Origin: Cytophagaceae bacterium
Lineage (GTDB): Bacteria; Bacteroidota; Bacteroidia; Cytophagales; Flexibacteraceae
Direction: 5' to 3'
Assembly (NCBI GenBank): GCA_027490155.1
Contig: JAIXYP010000009.1
Location: 248,001-312,000 of the forward strand
Length of the DNA stretch: 64,000 nucleotides
Positions 55,962 to 64,000 of this stretch are shown one piece after another; the stretch's first letter is position 1; the number at the start of each line of letters is the position of its first letter. The notes under the pieces are model-generated. The model was not told the DNA's origin and searched no databases. It saw only the letters and a list, made by a program, of their open reading frames with translations. The position numbers were made by a program, and so were the translations under genes.

Positions 55962-57890
55962 ATGGATCATAATCCTTTCAAAGCCTTACACAGTTTGCTC
56001 AAACAAGCACTAGTAGCCAGCCTTGTTGTGCTTGGTCTCCTTGTGTTGTCTGATAGGGCGGCGGCGCAATCAGCAGATGTTCAGCCACGGATGAAACTGG
56101 CCTACCTTCGGGATTCGCTGATCGGCGGGGTTATTAAAAAGGAGCTAGCCTTTAGCGTCGATGAGCTTGGAAAACCTGGCGATCCGATACCAAAGTACAT
56201 CTTGGGCAACAAGGTCGGTGGCGACTATATGCTGATGAGCATCGGCGAGACAATGGCGTCAGTCGAACAATTGACTGGGATAAAGGGCACTAATCAATAC
56301 CCCTTCATTAAGTTCCTTAAGCCTTGGATGTTAGCAGAGGCTCCTGTGGCACACACCTTTGGCCAGCTCTTCATGATCCGGTCATTACTGATGTACCAAT
56401 CCAAAGGAGCCAAACCCGTCAAGAGCCTGAAGGGTAACCCAATTTGGGAATCAATGACAGGCGAAGAACAAAAAACCATCAGCGCTGGACTAGATTTCCG
56501 CCGGAGCTATGACGTACTAAAACGTGAACCAAGCAATGGAAGGCCACTAAACTATTTAGCAGTTGGGCTTTTGATAGGTGCCTATGGTAAGTCGATAGGC
56601 ATTGACCCAGATCCGGAGGCATTGGACTACCTGGCTAATAAATGTGCCGATATTATTTACCAGAACAATGGCATCCTGGACGATGACAAAGGTGGACGAG
56701 GCCGTTATGACCGTTATGGTCGTGAGTTCAACCACTTCACATGGGAGGCACTTACCTTGTTAGGAAAAAGTGACTTGCTTGTTAAAATCAAACCTGCTGT
56801 CATCAACAGTAACCAGATTTGGTTCGACATGGTCAATCCTGCCACAGGTTATGGCTATCCTTATGGTCGTAGCCTACAGAATAGCTGGGATGACACGTTC
56901 GAACAATGTGGTTTTTTAGCTACCTATCCCGAGCTAAGCCCAGCTCCACTCCCGCTGATCGCTGCGCTATACGCTAAGGCCTGGGACCATTATATCACTA
57001 ACCAATATAACCCGACCAAACACCTGAACCGGATGCTAGAACCTGGCCGAGGTACTTATAGCTACGCAAGTACTGACCGCATCTGGGGCTATACTGTCCA
57101 TACGTTTGGCAAGGTAGCATTGAGCGCCCAGCTATTGTTTGCGGCCCTCGAGAAAAACAAGATCTCATCCTGGACCATCAAACCAGAACTACCACCAGTA
57201 AGTCGGTTTGTGCCAATCACCCACAAAAACAAGAGCAAAAAGATGGGTTGGTGGATTGTCCGGAACCCAGGAAACTACTTTGTGCTACCCATCGTCGGGA
57301 GCTTCAAAAATAGTGCAACGTCTGACTACCTCCCGATACCCTACGGATTTGAAGGCATACAGGTACCCGTGGCCCAGCAGGTGCCAACCATGGTGCCTTT
57401 CCTGAGCCTTCCTGATGGTACGACCCTGTCAACTGCAGATGGAGCTGACTCGATTTATCTTAACCAAGACGGCAATAAACTCACGATCGTTTGGCGGAAC
57501 TTGGTTGATGTCAAGGGCAATAACAACAAGTTTGGCATCGGCGCCACCGCGAGCTGGACCTATCAAGACCAAGAGATCATCAACGAAATCAGTATCACGA
57601 GCATGGCCAACACCGTCATAAGCAAGTTGCAATACTGGGTGCCGACCAGCTACAACTATGCCGATTTAGCGAGCGGATCTGTTTTCAATACAGATGGCAA
57701 ACAACTCTACGTCAACTTAACAACCGACTGGGACTGCCAACTCATGCTAATGTCACCTGGCCATACCGACCTTGGCAAAGGCCCTTTTGCCCCAATTCCG
57801 CTCATAATGCAATGGACTGGGACAGATGTGCCACTATTGCAGGACAAAACCTACAAACTTAAAGTTTCCTTACGCAGTGCTGGCTTCTAA
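55962..57890 (+). CDS. unrecognised secreted protein, helical barrel plus beta domain, in the carbohydrate operon
   Basis: A 642-residue protein from the ATG at 55962. The signal peptide covers about 1-36 (VASLVVLGLLVLS, ending AAAQ). The first ~390 residues are mainly helical with aromatic-rich repeats (FNHFTWEALTLLGK, GYGYPYGRSLQNSWDDTFEQ), suggesting an alpha/alpha toroid. The remaining ~250 residues are beta-rich (WWIVRNPGNYFVLPIV, KLTIVWRNLVDVKG). This two-part layout recurs in polysaccharide lyases and in DUF2264-like proteins. I see a weak resemblance to DUF2264 only. It sits directly after GH88, which needs lyase products. Candidate catalytic residues are the Tyr/Arg/His cluster around residues 215-275. 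The function is unknown. Confidence 0.85.
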   Translation: MDHNPFKALHSLLKQALVASLVVLGLLVLSDRAAAQSADVQPRMKLAYLRDSLIGGVIKKELAFSVDELGKPGDPIPKYILGNKVGGDYMLMSIGETMASVEQLTGIKGTNQYPFIKFLKPWMLAEAPVAHTFGQLFMIRSLLMYQSKGAKPVKSLKGNPIWESMTGEEQKTISAGLDFRRSYDVLKREPSNGRPLNYLAVGLLIGAYGKSIGIDPDPEALDYLANKCADIIYQNNGILDDDKGGRGRYDRYGREFNHFTWEALTLLGKSDLLVKIKPAVINSNQIWFDMVNPATGYGYPYGRSLQNSWDDTFEQCGFLATYPELSPAPLPLIAALYAKAWDHYITNQYNPTKHLNRMLEPGRGTYSYASTDRIWGYTVHTFGKVALSAQLLFAALEKNKISSWTIKPELPPVSRFVPITHKNKSKKMGWWIVRNPGNYFVLPIVGSFKNSATSDYLPIPYGFEGIQVPVAQQVPTMVPFLSLPDGTTLSTADGADSIYLNQDGNKLTIVWRNLVDVKGNNNKFGIGATASWTYQDQEIINEISITSMANTVISKLQYWVPTSYNYADLASGSVFNTDGKQLYVNLTTDWDCQLMLMSPGHTDLGKGPFAPIPLIMQWTGTDVPLLQDKTYKLKVSLRSAGF

Positions 57891-58011
57891 GCAATGTTCT
57901 ATGGTATGCTTAGGGATGGCTCTCAAGCTCAACTTACAGGGTAGTTACTAATCAAAATTTACCAACAACAGTCCGACACATAGCTACACCTTCGCCATTA
58001 ACCAACGCTTT

Positions 58012-60066
58012 ATGTACACAACCATCCCTACCATCAAACAGTCAGTATATTGGAGCTTGCCTCGTCTGGGCATTATTCTGCTGCTTTTTTTAAGCATCAA
58101 CTCCAACCTTACTGCTGCACCTACTGCCAAAGATCCGGCCCTGAAAGTTGCACGAATTTTTACCCATCAAGCAGTATTGCAGCGAGACCGCCCGATTCCA
58201 ATTTGGGGCACCAGCAAACCTAAAGAAACAGTCGTGGTCAGCATCAATGGGCAGAAAAAAACAACTAAAGCCGATCCTGCGGGGTACTGGAAAGTTTTGT
58301 TAGGTGCTATGCCAGCTGGTGGACCTTATTCCGTCAGGATTAGTACTAAGAAACAAGAGTTGGTCCTGAACGATGTGCTCATTGGTGAGGTCTATATCGC
58401 CAGTGGGCAAAGCAATATGGAGTGGCGGCTGAAGCAAACAGTCAATAATTACAAAAAGGAGATCGAAGAGGCCAAGTATCCTAACATTAGGTACATCAGT
58501 ATCACGAACAACTTTGCGCCTAGCCCGCAAGCAGATCTGCTAGATACCTTTGCTCTTTGGAAGGCTGTGAGCCCCGAAACATCACAGGAGATGTCCGCTG
58601 TAGCTTACTTCTTTGCCCGCTCAATTCACAAAGACTTTAAAATTCCTGTCGGGATCATCAGCTCCGAATGGGGTGGCACAGTTGCTGAGGCCTGGACCAG
58701 CCAAGAGGCCCTGAGGGCAATGGGAAATGATTTTGATGAAAAGCTAAATGAGCTTAACGCCAAAGGCAAGGATATTGATACCTACAAAGCCCGCAGCAAA
58801 GCCATGATCGATCAGTGGATCAAGGCCATGCGCGCTGCTGACCTTGCTTCGAAACCCGAGAATGGCCAGTATTGGACGGATGCTGGATACGACCCAGTCA
58901 AAAATCCGGCTTGGAAACAAATGAAAGTCCCAGGAAAGTGGGAAAACAATGGTCTCCCGTCATTCGATGGCATCGTTTATTTCCAGACTTCTATTAAGAT
59001 CGAGGCGCTTCCGACATCGCCAACAGTTAAACTCTCCCTCGGTCCTATAGATGACATTGACTCCGTTTGGATCAATGGTATCAAGGTAGCAGGTGGCGAA
59101 GGCTGGGACAAACCCCGCACTTATGCAATACCTATCAGTATCTTAAAGACGGGCACAAACACGATAGTGGTTAAGGTAACGGACACGGGTGGTGATGGTG
59201 GATTCACTGGCGAGGCAGCTGATATGTACCTCGCATTAGGTAACAAAAACATTTCTCTGGCCTATGATTGGAACTATCGTGTTGCCACTGATAATAGCAA
59301 ACTGCCCCCCAAGCCCGAAAACATCAATACCCAAAACACTCCAACGGTTTTGTTTAATGCCATGATCAACCCTATCATACCCTATGCCATCAAGGGTGTG
59401 ATCTGGTATCAGGGAGAGTCAAACGCAACAAGGGCCAAACAATATCGGCAATTGTTCCCGACCATGATCAAGGACTGGCGGACCCGCTGGGCACAGGGTG
59501 ACTTTCCGTTCCTATATGTGCAGCTAGCTAACTACCGCCTAGAAACAGACAAACCCGTAGATAGCGACTGGGCAGAGCTGCGCGAGGCCCAAACGATGAC
59601 CCTTGCATTGCCTAACACTGGTATGGTTTGCACAATAGATATTGGAGAGGCGAATGATATACACCCCCGGAACAAGCAGGATGTAGGTGCAAGGCTATAC
59701 CAAGCCGCTAAAAATGTAGTATATGGACAACCCGTTGTGGCAGCAGGGCCAATGTACAAATCGCATGAGGTGAAAGGCAACAAGGTCTATATAACTTATA
59801 ACAACACCGACGGCAAACCGCTAGAGGTACGAGACAAATATGGCTACCTGAAGGGCTTTGCTGTTGCAGACGCTAATAATGTTTGGCATTGGGCCAAGGC
59901 AGAGGTGATTGGCCAGCAAGTGGTGGTCTATGCTGAAGGTGTTAACAACCCAACAGCAGTGCGTTATGCATGGGCTAACAACCCAGGTGAGCTGGACCTC
60001 TATAATGCTGTAGGTCTGCCAGCGGTGCCATTCCGGACAGATAAACTGCCAGGGATTACTAATTAA
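58012..60066 (+). CDS. secreted sialate O-acetylesterase-like carbohydrate esterase
   Basis: A 684-residue exported SGNH-type esterase. A signal peptide or anchor lies at about 15-36. The nucleophile is S134 in IASGQSNMEW. The block WYQGESNATRA and the catalytic Asp/His in DIHPRNKQDVG (about residue 550) complete the SASA family pattern. A jelly-roll, galactose-binding-like insert sits at about 300-420 (MKVPGKWENNG, DDIDSVWINGIKV). It removes acetyl groups from sugars, and in this operon it more likely deacetylates a uronate- or xylan-type glycan than sialic acid (inference). It is the last gene before a strong terminator. Confidence 0.9.
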   Translation: MYTTIPTIKQSVYWSLPRLGIILLLFLSINSNLTAAPTAKDPALKVARIFTHQAVLQRDRPIPIWGTSKPKETVVVSINGQKKTTKADPAGYWKVLLGAMPAGGPYSVRISTKKQELVLNDVLIGEVYIASGQSNMEWRLKQTVNNYKKEIEEAKYPNIRYISITNNFAPSPQADLLDTFALWKAVSPETSQEMSAVAYFFARSIHKDFKIPVGIISSEWGGTVAEAWTSQEALRAMGNDFDEKLNELNAKGKDIDTYKARSKAMIDQWIKAMRAADLASKPENGQYWTDAGYDPVKNPAWKQMKVPGKWENNGLPSFDGIVYFQTSIKIEALPTSPTVKLSLGPIDDIDSVWINGIKVAGGEGWDKPRTYAIPISILKTGTNTIVVKVTDTGGDGGFTGEAADMYLALGNKNISLAYDWNYRVATDNSKLPPKPENINTQNTPTVLFNAMINPIIPYAIKGVIWYQGESNATRAKQYRQLFPTMIKDWRTRWAQGDFPFLYVQLANYRLETDKPVDSDWAELREAQTMTLALPNTGMVCTIDIGEANDIHPRNKQDVGARLYQAAKNVVYGQPVVAAGPMYKSHEVKGNKVYITYNNTDGKPLEVRDKYGYLKGFAVADANNVWHWAKAEVIGQQVVVYAEGVNNPTAVRYAWANNPGELDLYNAVGLPAVPFRTDKLPGITN

Positions 60067-60078
60067 CCTAAAAAATGA

Positions 60079-60160
60079 TCGTCCACAGGACGAGTCTATA
60101 TCATCAGCCAAGTACTTGAGCCTTAAGAGAACAGGATCAGGTGCTTGGCTGATTTTTATT
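60079..60160 (+). terminator. terminator of the carbohydrate operon
   Basis: A small hairpin, TCGTCC-ACA-GGACGA (60079-60093), is followed by a 17-bp stem (arms starting at 60103 and ending at 60153, two G-U pairs). A T-rich tail, TTTTATT, comes directly after. Confidence 0.9.
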
Positions 60161-60287
60161 AGGCCTTTGCAGGGGGGTAGGTGTGTTTTTGGCACGGATT
60201 CTGCCAATATATCTAGTGTTAGTACTAAGCGGTATCTAAGGTCAAGAAAGGAGGTGAAAGTCGGCTTGGCAGCCTGATAGAACCGAC
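60161..60287. other. spacer between the operon terminator and the hpf leader
   Basis: No gene. It contains a short inverted pair, GTCGG/CCGAC (60259-60287), whose significance is unclear. Confidence 0.35.
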
Positions 60288-60307
60288 ATTTGTCAGATTT
60301 GACAAAT
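60288..60307. promoter_or_regulatory. palindrome abutting the hpf-leader promoter
   Basis: ATTTGTCA-GATT-TGACAAAT, with 8-bp perfect arms, ends 5 bp before the -35-like element. A likely protein-binding site. Confidence 0.5.
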
Positions 60308-60312
60308 ATTTC

Positions 60313-60341
60313 TTGACATTGAGATAACAATTGCGTAACTA
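60313..60341 (+). promoter_or_regulatory. sigma70-like promoter upstream of the structured leader and hpf
   Basis: TTGACA (60313-60318), 17-bp spacer, TAACTA (60336-60341). A second TTGACA at 60299-60304 overlaps the palindrome. The predicted start is near 60348-60352, just before the closing stem of the RNA element. Confidence 0.45.
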
Positions 60342-60353
60342 ACTATCCTGTTA

Positions 60354-60502
60354 GAGGGCAAGGCACTCGCCTTGGATTTCGAAGGTTGACCAAACGAGGA
60401 CAGCCAGAAAAACACCTGAGGAAGCGCGGCCACCGAACGAGGAGCCATCACTTGGTGTTAAGGCCAGTTGCCTTGCCCCCTCACGGCATCACGAACTTTT
60501 TT
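60354..60502 (+). ncRNA. candidate structured RNA or hpf leader, family unrecognised
   Basis: The 5' arm 60354-60365 pairs with 60469-60482 in 12 bp, with two bulged C's. Inside are two near-identical 12-nt motifs, ACCAAACGAGGA (60389-60400) and ACCGAACGAGGA (60432-60443). The first is the loop of a 5-bp hairpin GGTTG/CAGCC. The second is flanked by GGC/GCC. AACACC/GGTGTT forms an intermediate stem. CAAGGC at 60359-60364 can pair with GCCTTG at 60369-60374 or with the identical GCCTTG at 60470-60475, so two folds compete. A T6 tract at 60497-60502 could end transcription before hpf. It does not look like tRNA, tmRNA, RNase P or SRP RNA. A 6S-like RNA or an hpf regulatory leader are the options I consider. 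Confidence 0.5.
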
Positions 60503-60531
60503 CGTTTTACCTAATCACTACCTTATTGCTT

Positions 60532-60879
60532 ATGAAACTCAACATTCAGAGCATTCACTTCGATGCTGACACCAAGCTCATCGATTTCATTCAGAAGAAG
60601 CTAGACAAGCTTGATACCTTTTCTGACCGCATCATCGATGGAGAGGTTTTCCTTCGCCTTCACAAGGACAGTGAAAGCAAGGACAACAAGATGCTCGAAG
60701 TCAAGATAAACCTACCTGGTACTACACTCTTTGCCAAAGAAACCAGCAGCACCTTCGAAGCTGCTGCCGACATCGCCCTTGAGGCCCTAAAAAGTCAGGT
60801 CAAAAAGTACAAAGACAAAAAACAAGAAAAACCATCAGTGCTTTCTCCTGAGCTTGCCGTTGTCGAAGACGACGAATAA
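60532..60879 (+). CDS. hpf: ribosome hibernation promoting factor, short form
   Basis: A 115-residue HPF/RaiA-family protein that binds the 30S subunit and silences ribosomes during starvation. From the ATG at 60532 it starts MKLNIQSIHFDADTKL; an earlier start adds two residues. The beta-alpha-beta-beta-beta-alpha core is intact, with FLRLHKDSES and SSTFEAAADIALEALKSQ. There is no long-form dimerisation tail, only a short acidic C-terminus. A structured element and promoter precede it, and a bidirectional terminator follows. Confidence 0.94.
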   Translation: MKLNIQSIHFDADTKLIDFIQKKLDKLDTFSDRIIDGEVFLRLHKDSESKDNKMLEVKINLPGTTLFAKETSSTFEAAADIALEALKSQVKKYKDKKQEKPSVLSPELAVVEDDE

Positions 60880-60907
60880 GCAAACAGTCCTAGGGATGGA
60901 CCCAATG

Positions 60908-60943
60908 AAAAAACACCCTCGCAGCAATGTGAGGGTGTTTTTG
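60908..60943. terminator. bidirectional terminator between hpf and lptD
   Basis: AAACACCCTC - loop GCAGCAATGT - GAGGGTGTTT, flanked by an A-run on the left and T's on the right, so it can stop transcription in both directions. Confidence 0.92.
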
Positions 60944-61000
60944 TTGTTGGAAACAACCTCAATTCTGGTCACCAAAAGGAAACCGATCCAAGACTAAGGC

Positions 61001-63931
61001 CTAGCGATCATACCAACTGCGGCGCCGGCTTAGTTTCAGATCCTGAAGAATGCTGGCCTTGACGTTGATATCGATGTTATAACTCTGGCGGAAACCAAAG
61101 GGAATCCAGTTAAACTTAATCTCCCAGCAGTGTAGGTTGCGGTAGATGTTGATGTTGGTATAGCTGAAGTTCCTATTCTTGAGGTCATAACCTGAGGAGC
61201 CGCCCACCTTCCAGTTCTCGGTGATGTTAACGTCCCCGCTGAAGTTCATGGTCTGGGTGATACTAGCTTCTTGATTGATCCCTCGAGAGTAGGCCAAGTT
61301 ATACCCCACTGATATGGTCCAAGGAATGTTAAAATCCACATATAGATCAGGGTTGGCATTGACGAAGGCCAGCTGTTGGTCATTCATCTTGTCAAGACCT
61401 TTTTTGGTCGTGTTGGGTTTGAGACCGAGCCCTTCTGGTGTTAGAGAGGTACTCATCGCTAGGTTGATAAAGTCTAGATAACCAAAACCCTGCCCACGCC
61501 CGATGGCCAGCTCTTTGTTCCGCCTTAGTTGGCCAGTGCCCTCTACCTCGGTACGGCTATATGGGTCGAGGCTGCCGTTCATGTTGATGTCTATCTTGTT
61601 GAACAGGCGGGTACGGGCTGTTAGCGAAATGGCCGAGAGATTAAACGAGTCGGCCAGGAGATTGTAAGATCCATTGATGCCGATGTTGTCAAACAAGGTG
61701 ACCTTTTCGAAGGCCTTGCTACCCTTAAGGGTATCAGCGTTGCCCTTTTTGCGGACTTTAGCCTCGAACGTATTGGTGAGCCCGAAGTTGATATTGGCCG
61801 ATCGACCAGCGCCGACAACACCGTAAGGTGAAAGCTGGAAGGGGTTATAGATTACCTCTCGTCCGGTGCTATCAGCCTGCACACGTTTGTAGATTCCGTA
61901 GCCCGCATCGGCATAGTTAGGCCGGAAGCTAATACCAATACTAGGCAATAATGTATGTCGGATGGCTTCAATCCCCGCCCGTTTTACAAAAAATGTGCCG
62001 TAAATCCTGGTATTCGTATTGATACCAAACCCTTCGAGCCAACCTGCCCGCCCAAATTGATTAAGGGTATCAGCAAACACACCCCTCTGCCCAGGGCCAC
62101 GGTCTTGATACTGATACCTAATCTGGCGGGTGCTCCAGACCTCGGTGTAGGTAAGACTTGGTGAAAGGTTGAAGTACTTAAAGGCTTGGAGTGTGGTACT
62201 GATCGGGAGGGTGTGCTGGACGCCAAACCGACCTCGATTGAAAAGGGGGCCAAAGTTAGTACCGTTAAACGGGATCAATGTGTCGGCGGTGGGGTTTAGA
62301 AGGCGGGTGCCAGACAAAGCCAAGGACTGAGGAGCGGCATTGGTCAAGAAATTTTGGGCATTGGCAGACCAACCAATGTTGATCTTTTGCCACCAAGTGT
62401 TGCCAAGGGACCCCTCTCGTTTGAAGGGATAAATCCGGTTCATGTTCCAGACCAAGCTAGGTAAGGTGGCAGTAACAGTAGTGGTTCGGCGCCCGCGAGC
62501 ATCAGCAGCGTTGGTTTGCTGCTGTGTGGCTGCAATGTTGAAGTTAAAAGGTGTGCCTGTCAGCTGCTTAGCATAGCTGACGGTGGAGTTAAAATTGCTA
62601 CTGAGGTAGTTTTCGGCTAGTTGACTATTGAGGGTATTGTAGTTGGTACTACCGAGGCTAACGCTGGCGCTAAACTGGCTACTGCCACGGCTTAGCGGGA
62701 TGTGACTCCAGTCCAACCAATAGTCCTCACCCACGTTCTCAAATCCCTCTTGGCCAGTTAGGCGGCGATTGTAACGCAGATTCAGATTGCCCTGAAATCC
62801 ATATCGCACCTTATAGTTGGTCAGGACGTTAAGGCCATAGCTACCCTTTGTGTATATCTCGCCTAGGAGTTTGACACCAGCATAATCGCCTATTGGGAAA
62901 TAGAAACCACCGTTCCGGAGAAAAAAACCCCTATCGACACTTTCGCCATACACTGGGATGATGATACCAGCTGATTGGCGTTCGGGCACGGGGAAGAGGC
63001 CAAACAGAAAGCCTAAGGGTGTTGGTGCATCAGCGATGACGACATTAAACGGACCTGTGATGATCTTGTCATTGGGGATCATCTTTATCTGGGGGGCATT
63101 AATATAGAAATGCGGGTGTGCCAGGTTGCAGGTCGTATAATGGGCATTCTGGACAAACATCTCCTCGTTAGGCAAGCGCTTGACCCTTTCGCCTTGTATG
63201 TATCCCTCGCCGTTCTGCGTCACAAGGCCGGTTATAATGCCCTTTTTTGTCTTGAAATTAAACTTGATGCGCTGGGCCTGATACTTGTCGGGCCCTTGTT
63301 CAAAAAGCGGTACCCCTTTTAGTTTGCCAGTGCTGTCTGCCAAGGGGCGGGCATTGACGATACTTGTCTTCCAGTTAAGGTCGATGACGTTGGCCTCAAG
63401 TTTCATCTCGCCATAGTCCACCTTGCTCTTGTTATAGAGAAAAAATTGGTTGGTCGCAACGTCAAACGTCATGGAGTCCTGCGCTGAGTACTTGACAGCC
63501 GTCTGGACCGAGCTACGCTTGTTGCGACGGATACTGTCACGTTTGGCTAAGGCAAGGCCAACGCTATCAAGTTGTTTGACGATCGGAATGGAATCGCTTA
63601 GGCGAGGAGTTGGTGTCGGCTGAGCTACCTTTATGGTATCCGCTGCTGGCGCCAAGTAAGGCCGAGCCTGTGGCTTGTCTGGTACCGAGGACTTGAATTT
63701 GGCATTGGTTTTAGGCCTAGGTTTGACAGCTTGCTTGGATTTGACCTTTGGCTGGGCCTTGGTTGGTGTTAATGGTGTTGGCTGTGTTGGTGCAGTTTGG
63801 CCCAAAGTGTCATTGCTGATACCTAACCAAATAGCCAACAAAATGCAGCACATGGTAGGTACAGCTGCTGCAGATGCAAACAACCGAGTAGTCAAAAAGA
63901 AATGCTGAAGGCAGCGGGCAGCGTTAGCCAT
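61001..63931 (-). CDS. lptD: LPS-assembly protein LptD (Bacteroidota type)
   Basis: A 976-residue outer-membrane protein that inserts lipopolysaccharide into the outer leaflet. Signal segment at about 20-45. A Pro/Thr/Lys-rich linker (about 45-110) precedes the OstA-like jelly roll (about 140-260, MKLEANVIDLNWKTS, EEMFVQNAHYTTCNLAHPHF). A very large beta-barrel follows, with alternating aromatic strands (about 320-970). The long N-terminal Pro/Lys linker is unusual compared with proteobacterial LptD. Its partner-like OstA protein is 36 kb away. ATG at 63931; only 69 bp of upstream DNA is in the window. Confidence 0.9.
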   Translation of the reverse strand: MANAARCLQHFFLTTRLFASAAAVPTMCCILLAIWLGISNDTLGQTAPTQPTPLTPTKAQPKVKSKQAVKPRPKTNAKFKSSVPDKPQARPYLAPAADTIKVAQPTPTPRLSDSIPIVKQLDSVGLALAKRDSIRRNKRSSVQTAVKYSAQDSMTFDVATNQFFLYNKSKVDYGEMKLEANVIDLNWKTSIVNARPLADSTGKLKGVPLFEQGPDKYQAQRIKFNFKTKKGIITGLVTQNGEGYIQGERVKRLPNEEMFVQNAHYTTCNLAHPHFYINAPQIKMIPNDKIITGPFNVVIADAPTPLGFLFGLFPVPERQSAGIIIPVYGESVDRGFFLRNGGFYFPIGDYAGVKLLGEIYTKGSYGLNVLTNYKVRYGFQGNLNLRYNRRLTGQEGFENVGEDYWLDWSHIPLSRGSSQFSASVSLGSTNYNTLNSQLAENYLSSNFNSTVSYAKQLTGTPFNFNIAATQQQTNAADARGRRTTTVTATLPSLVWNMNRIYPFKREGSLGNTWWQKINIGWSANAQNFLTNAAPQSLALSGTRLLNPTADTLIPFNGTNFGPLFNRGRFGVQHTLPISTTLQAFKYFNLSPSLTYTEVWSTRQIRYQYQDRGPGQRGVFADTLNQFGRAGWLEGFGINTNTRIYGTFFVKRAGIEAIRHTLLPSIGISFRPNYADAGYGIYKRVQADSTGREVIYNPFQLSPYGVVGAGRSANINFGLTNTFEAKVRKKGNADTLKGSKAFEKVTLFDNIGINGSYNLLADSFNLSAISLTARTRLFNKIDINMNGSLDPYSRTEVEGTGQLRRNKELAIGRGQGFGYLDFINLAMSTSLTPEGLGLKPNTTKKGLDKMNDQQLAFVNANPDLYVDFNIPWTISVGYNLAYSRGINQEASITQTMNFSGDVNITENWKVGGSSGYDLKNRNFSYTNINIYRNLHCWEIKFNWIPFGFRQSYNIDINVKASILQDLKLSRRRSWYDR

Positions 63932-64000
63932 AGTTTTCCGTCTGCAAAACTAACAACTAGTCCGCAAGGAGCCACACCATTGACGAGCTATTAACACCAC

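Noticed and set aside
60354-60482. Assignment of the hpf-leader element to SRP RNA, RNase P RNA or tmRNA
   Set aside because: The SRP GGAA-tetraloop core, the RNase P core motifs and the tmRNA tRNA-like ends could not be found.

Overview
The window is chromosomal DNA of a Bacteroidota bacterium, probably outside Bacteroidales (Cytophagia/Saprospiria/Chitinophagia-like; the exact lineage cannot be fixed from sequence alone). Supporting signs are two proteins with type IX secretion (T9SS) C-terminal sorting domains, a DUF4836 lipoprotein, Bacteroidota-type OstA-like and LptD proteins, promoters of the TTG-N19-TAnnTTTG type, and the acpP-fabF-rnc order. No rRNA, insertion sequence, prophage, CRISPR array or SusC/SusD pair was seen. 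There is one tRNA gene.

Layout. 1-12.4 kb is mostly housekeeping: tyrS (cut by the window edge), a crotonase, a lipoprotein + ABC ATPase + permease operon, ligA with an aldehyde dehydrogenase and a cupin upstream, an orphan HsdR_N-type nuclease-fold protein, and hutU. 12.6-31 kb holds a GT-C-like membrane protein, a secreted GH27 alpha-galactosidase, maeB, a lone BatA-like VWA protein, tRNA-Ser(GCT) with its own promoter and terminator, a sodium symporter, a protein that is little more than a T9SS tag, an OstA-like protein, a Nudix hydrolase, a GH28 pectinase-type enzyme, a WYL regulator and comEC. 31-41 kb is housekeeping: a phosphoribosyltransferase, rsgA, lipB, a phosphoglucose/phosphomannose isomerase, acpP-fabF-rnc, a T9SS M43 protease, a SlyD-like FKBP, a HAD phosphatase and a LysE exporter.

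41-47 kb is a minus-strand cluster of symporter, EboE-like, uronate isomerase (uxaC) and EboF-like. This is a reduced form of the ebo metabolite-traffic cluster with a uronate catabolic gene inside it. 47-52 kb carries a SerB-SerA fusion, a proline-rich outer-membrane protein and a DUF2236/MpaB-like protein. 52-60 kb is a four-gene secreted carbohydrate operon: GH3, GH88 unsaturated uronyl hydrolase, an unrecognised 642-residue secreted protein, and a sialate-O-acetylesterase-type esterase. It ends in a strong terminator. GH88 and uxaC suggest that the cell uses uronic-acid-containing polysaccharides. The window closes with hpf and lptD.

The most interesting unexplained element is at about 60,288-60,531, directly upstream of hpf. 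It has a palindrome abutting a sigma70-like promoter, then a roughly 130-nt sequence with a 12-bp closing stem, two copies of an ACCRAACGAGGA motif and a competing hairpin. It looks like an undescribed structured RNA or hpf leader. Other leads are the partial ebo cluster, the unknown protein in the carbohydrate operon, an ABC ATPase lacking key residues, and several perfect palindromes next to start codons or promoters.
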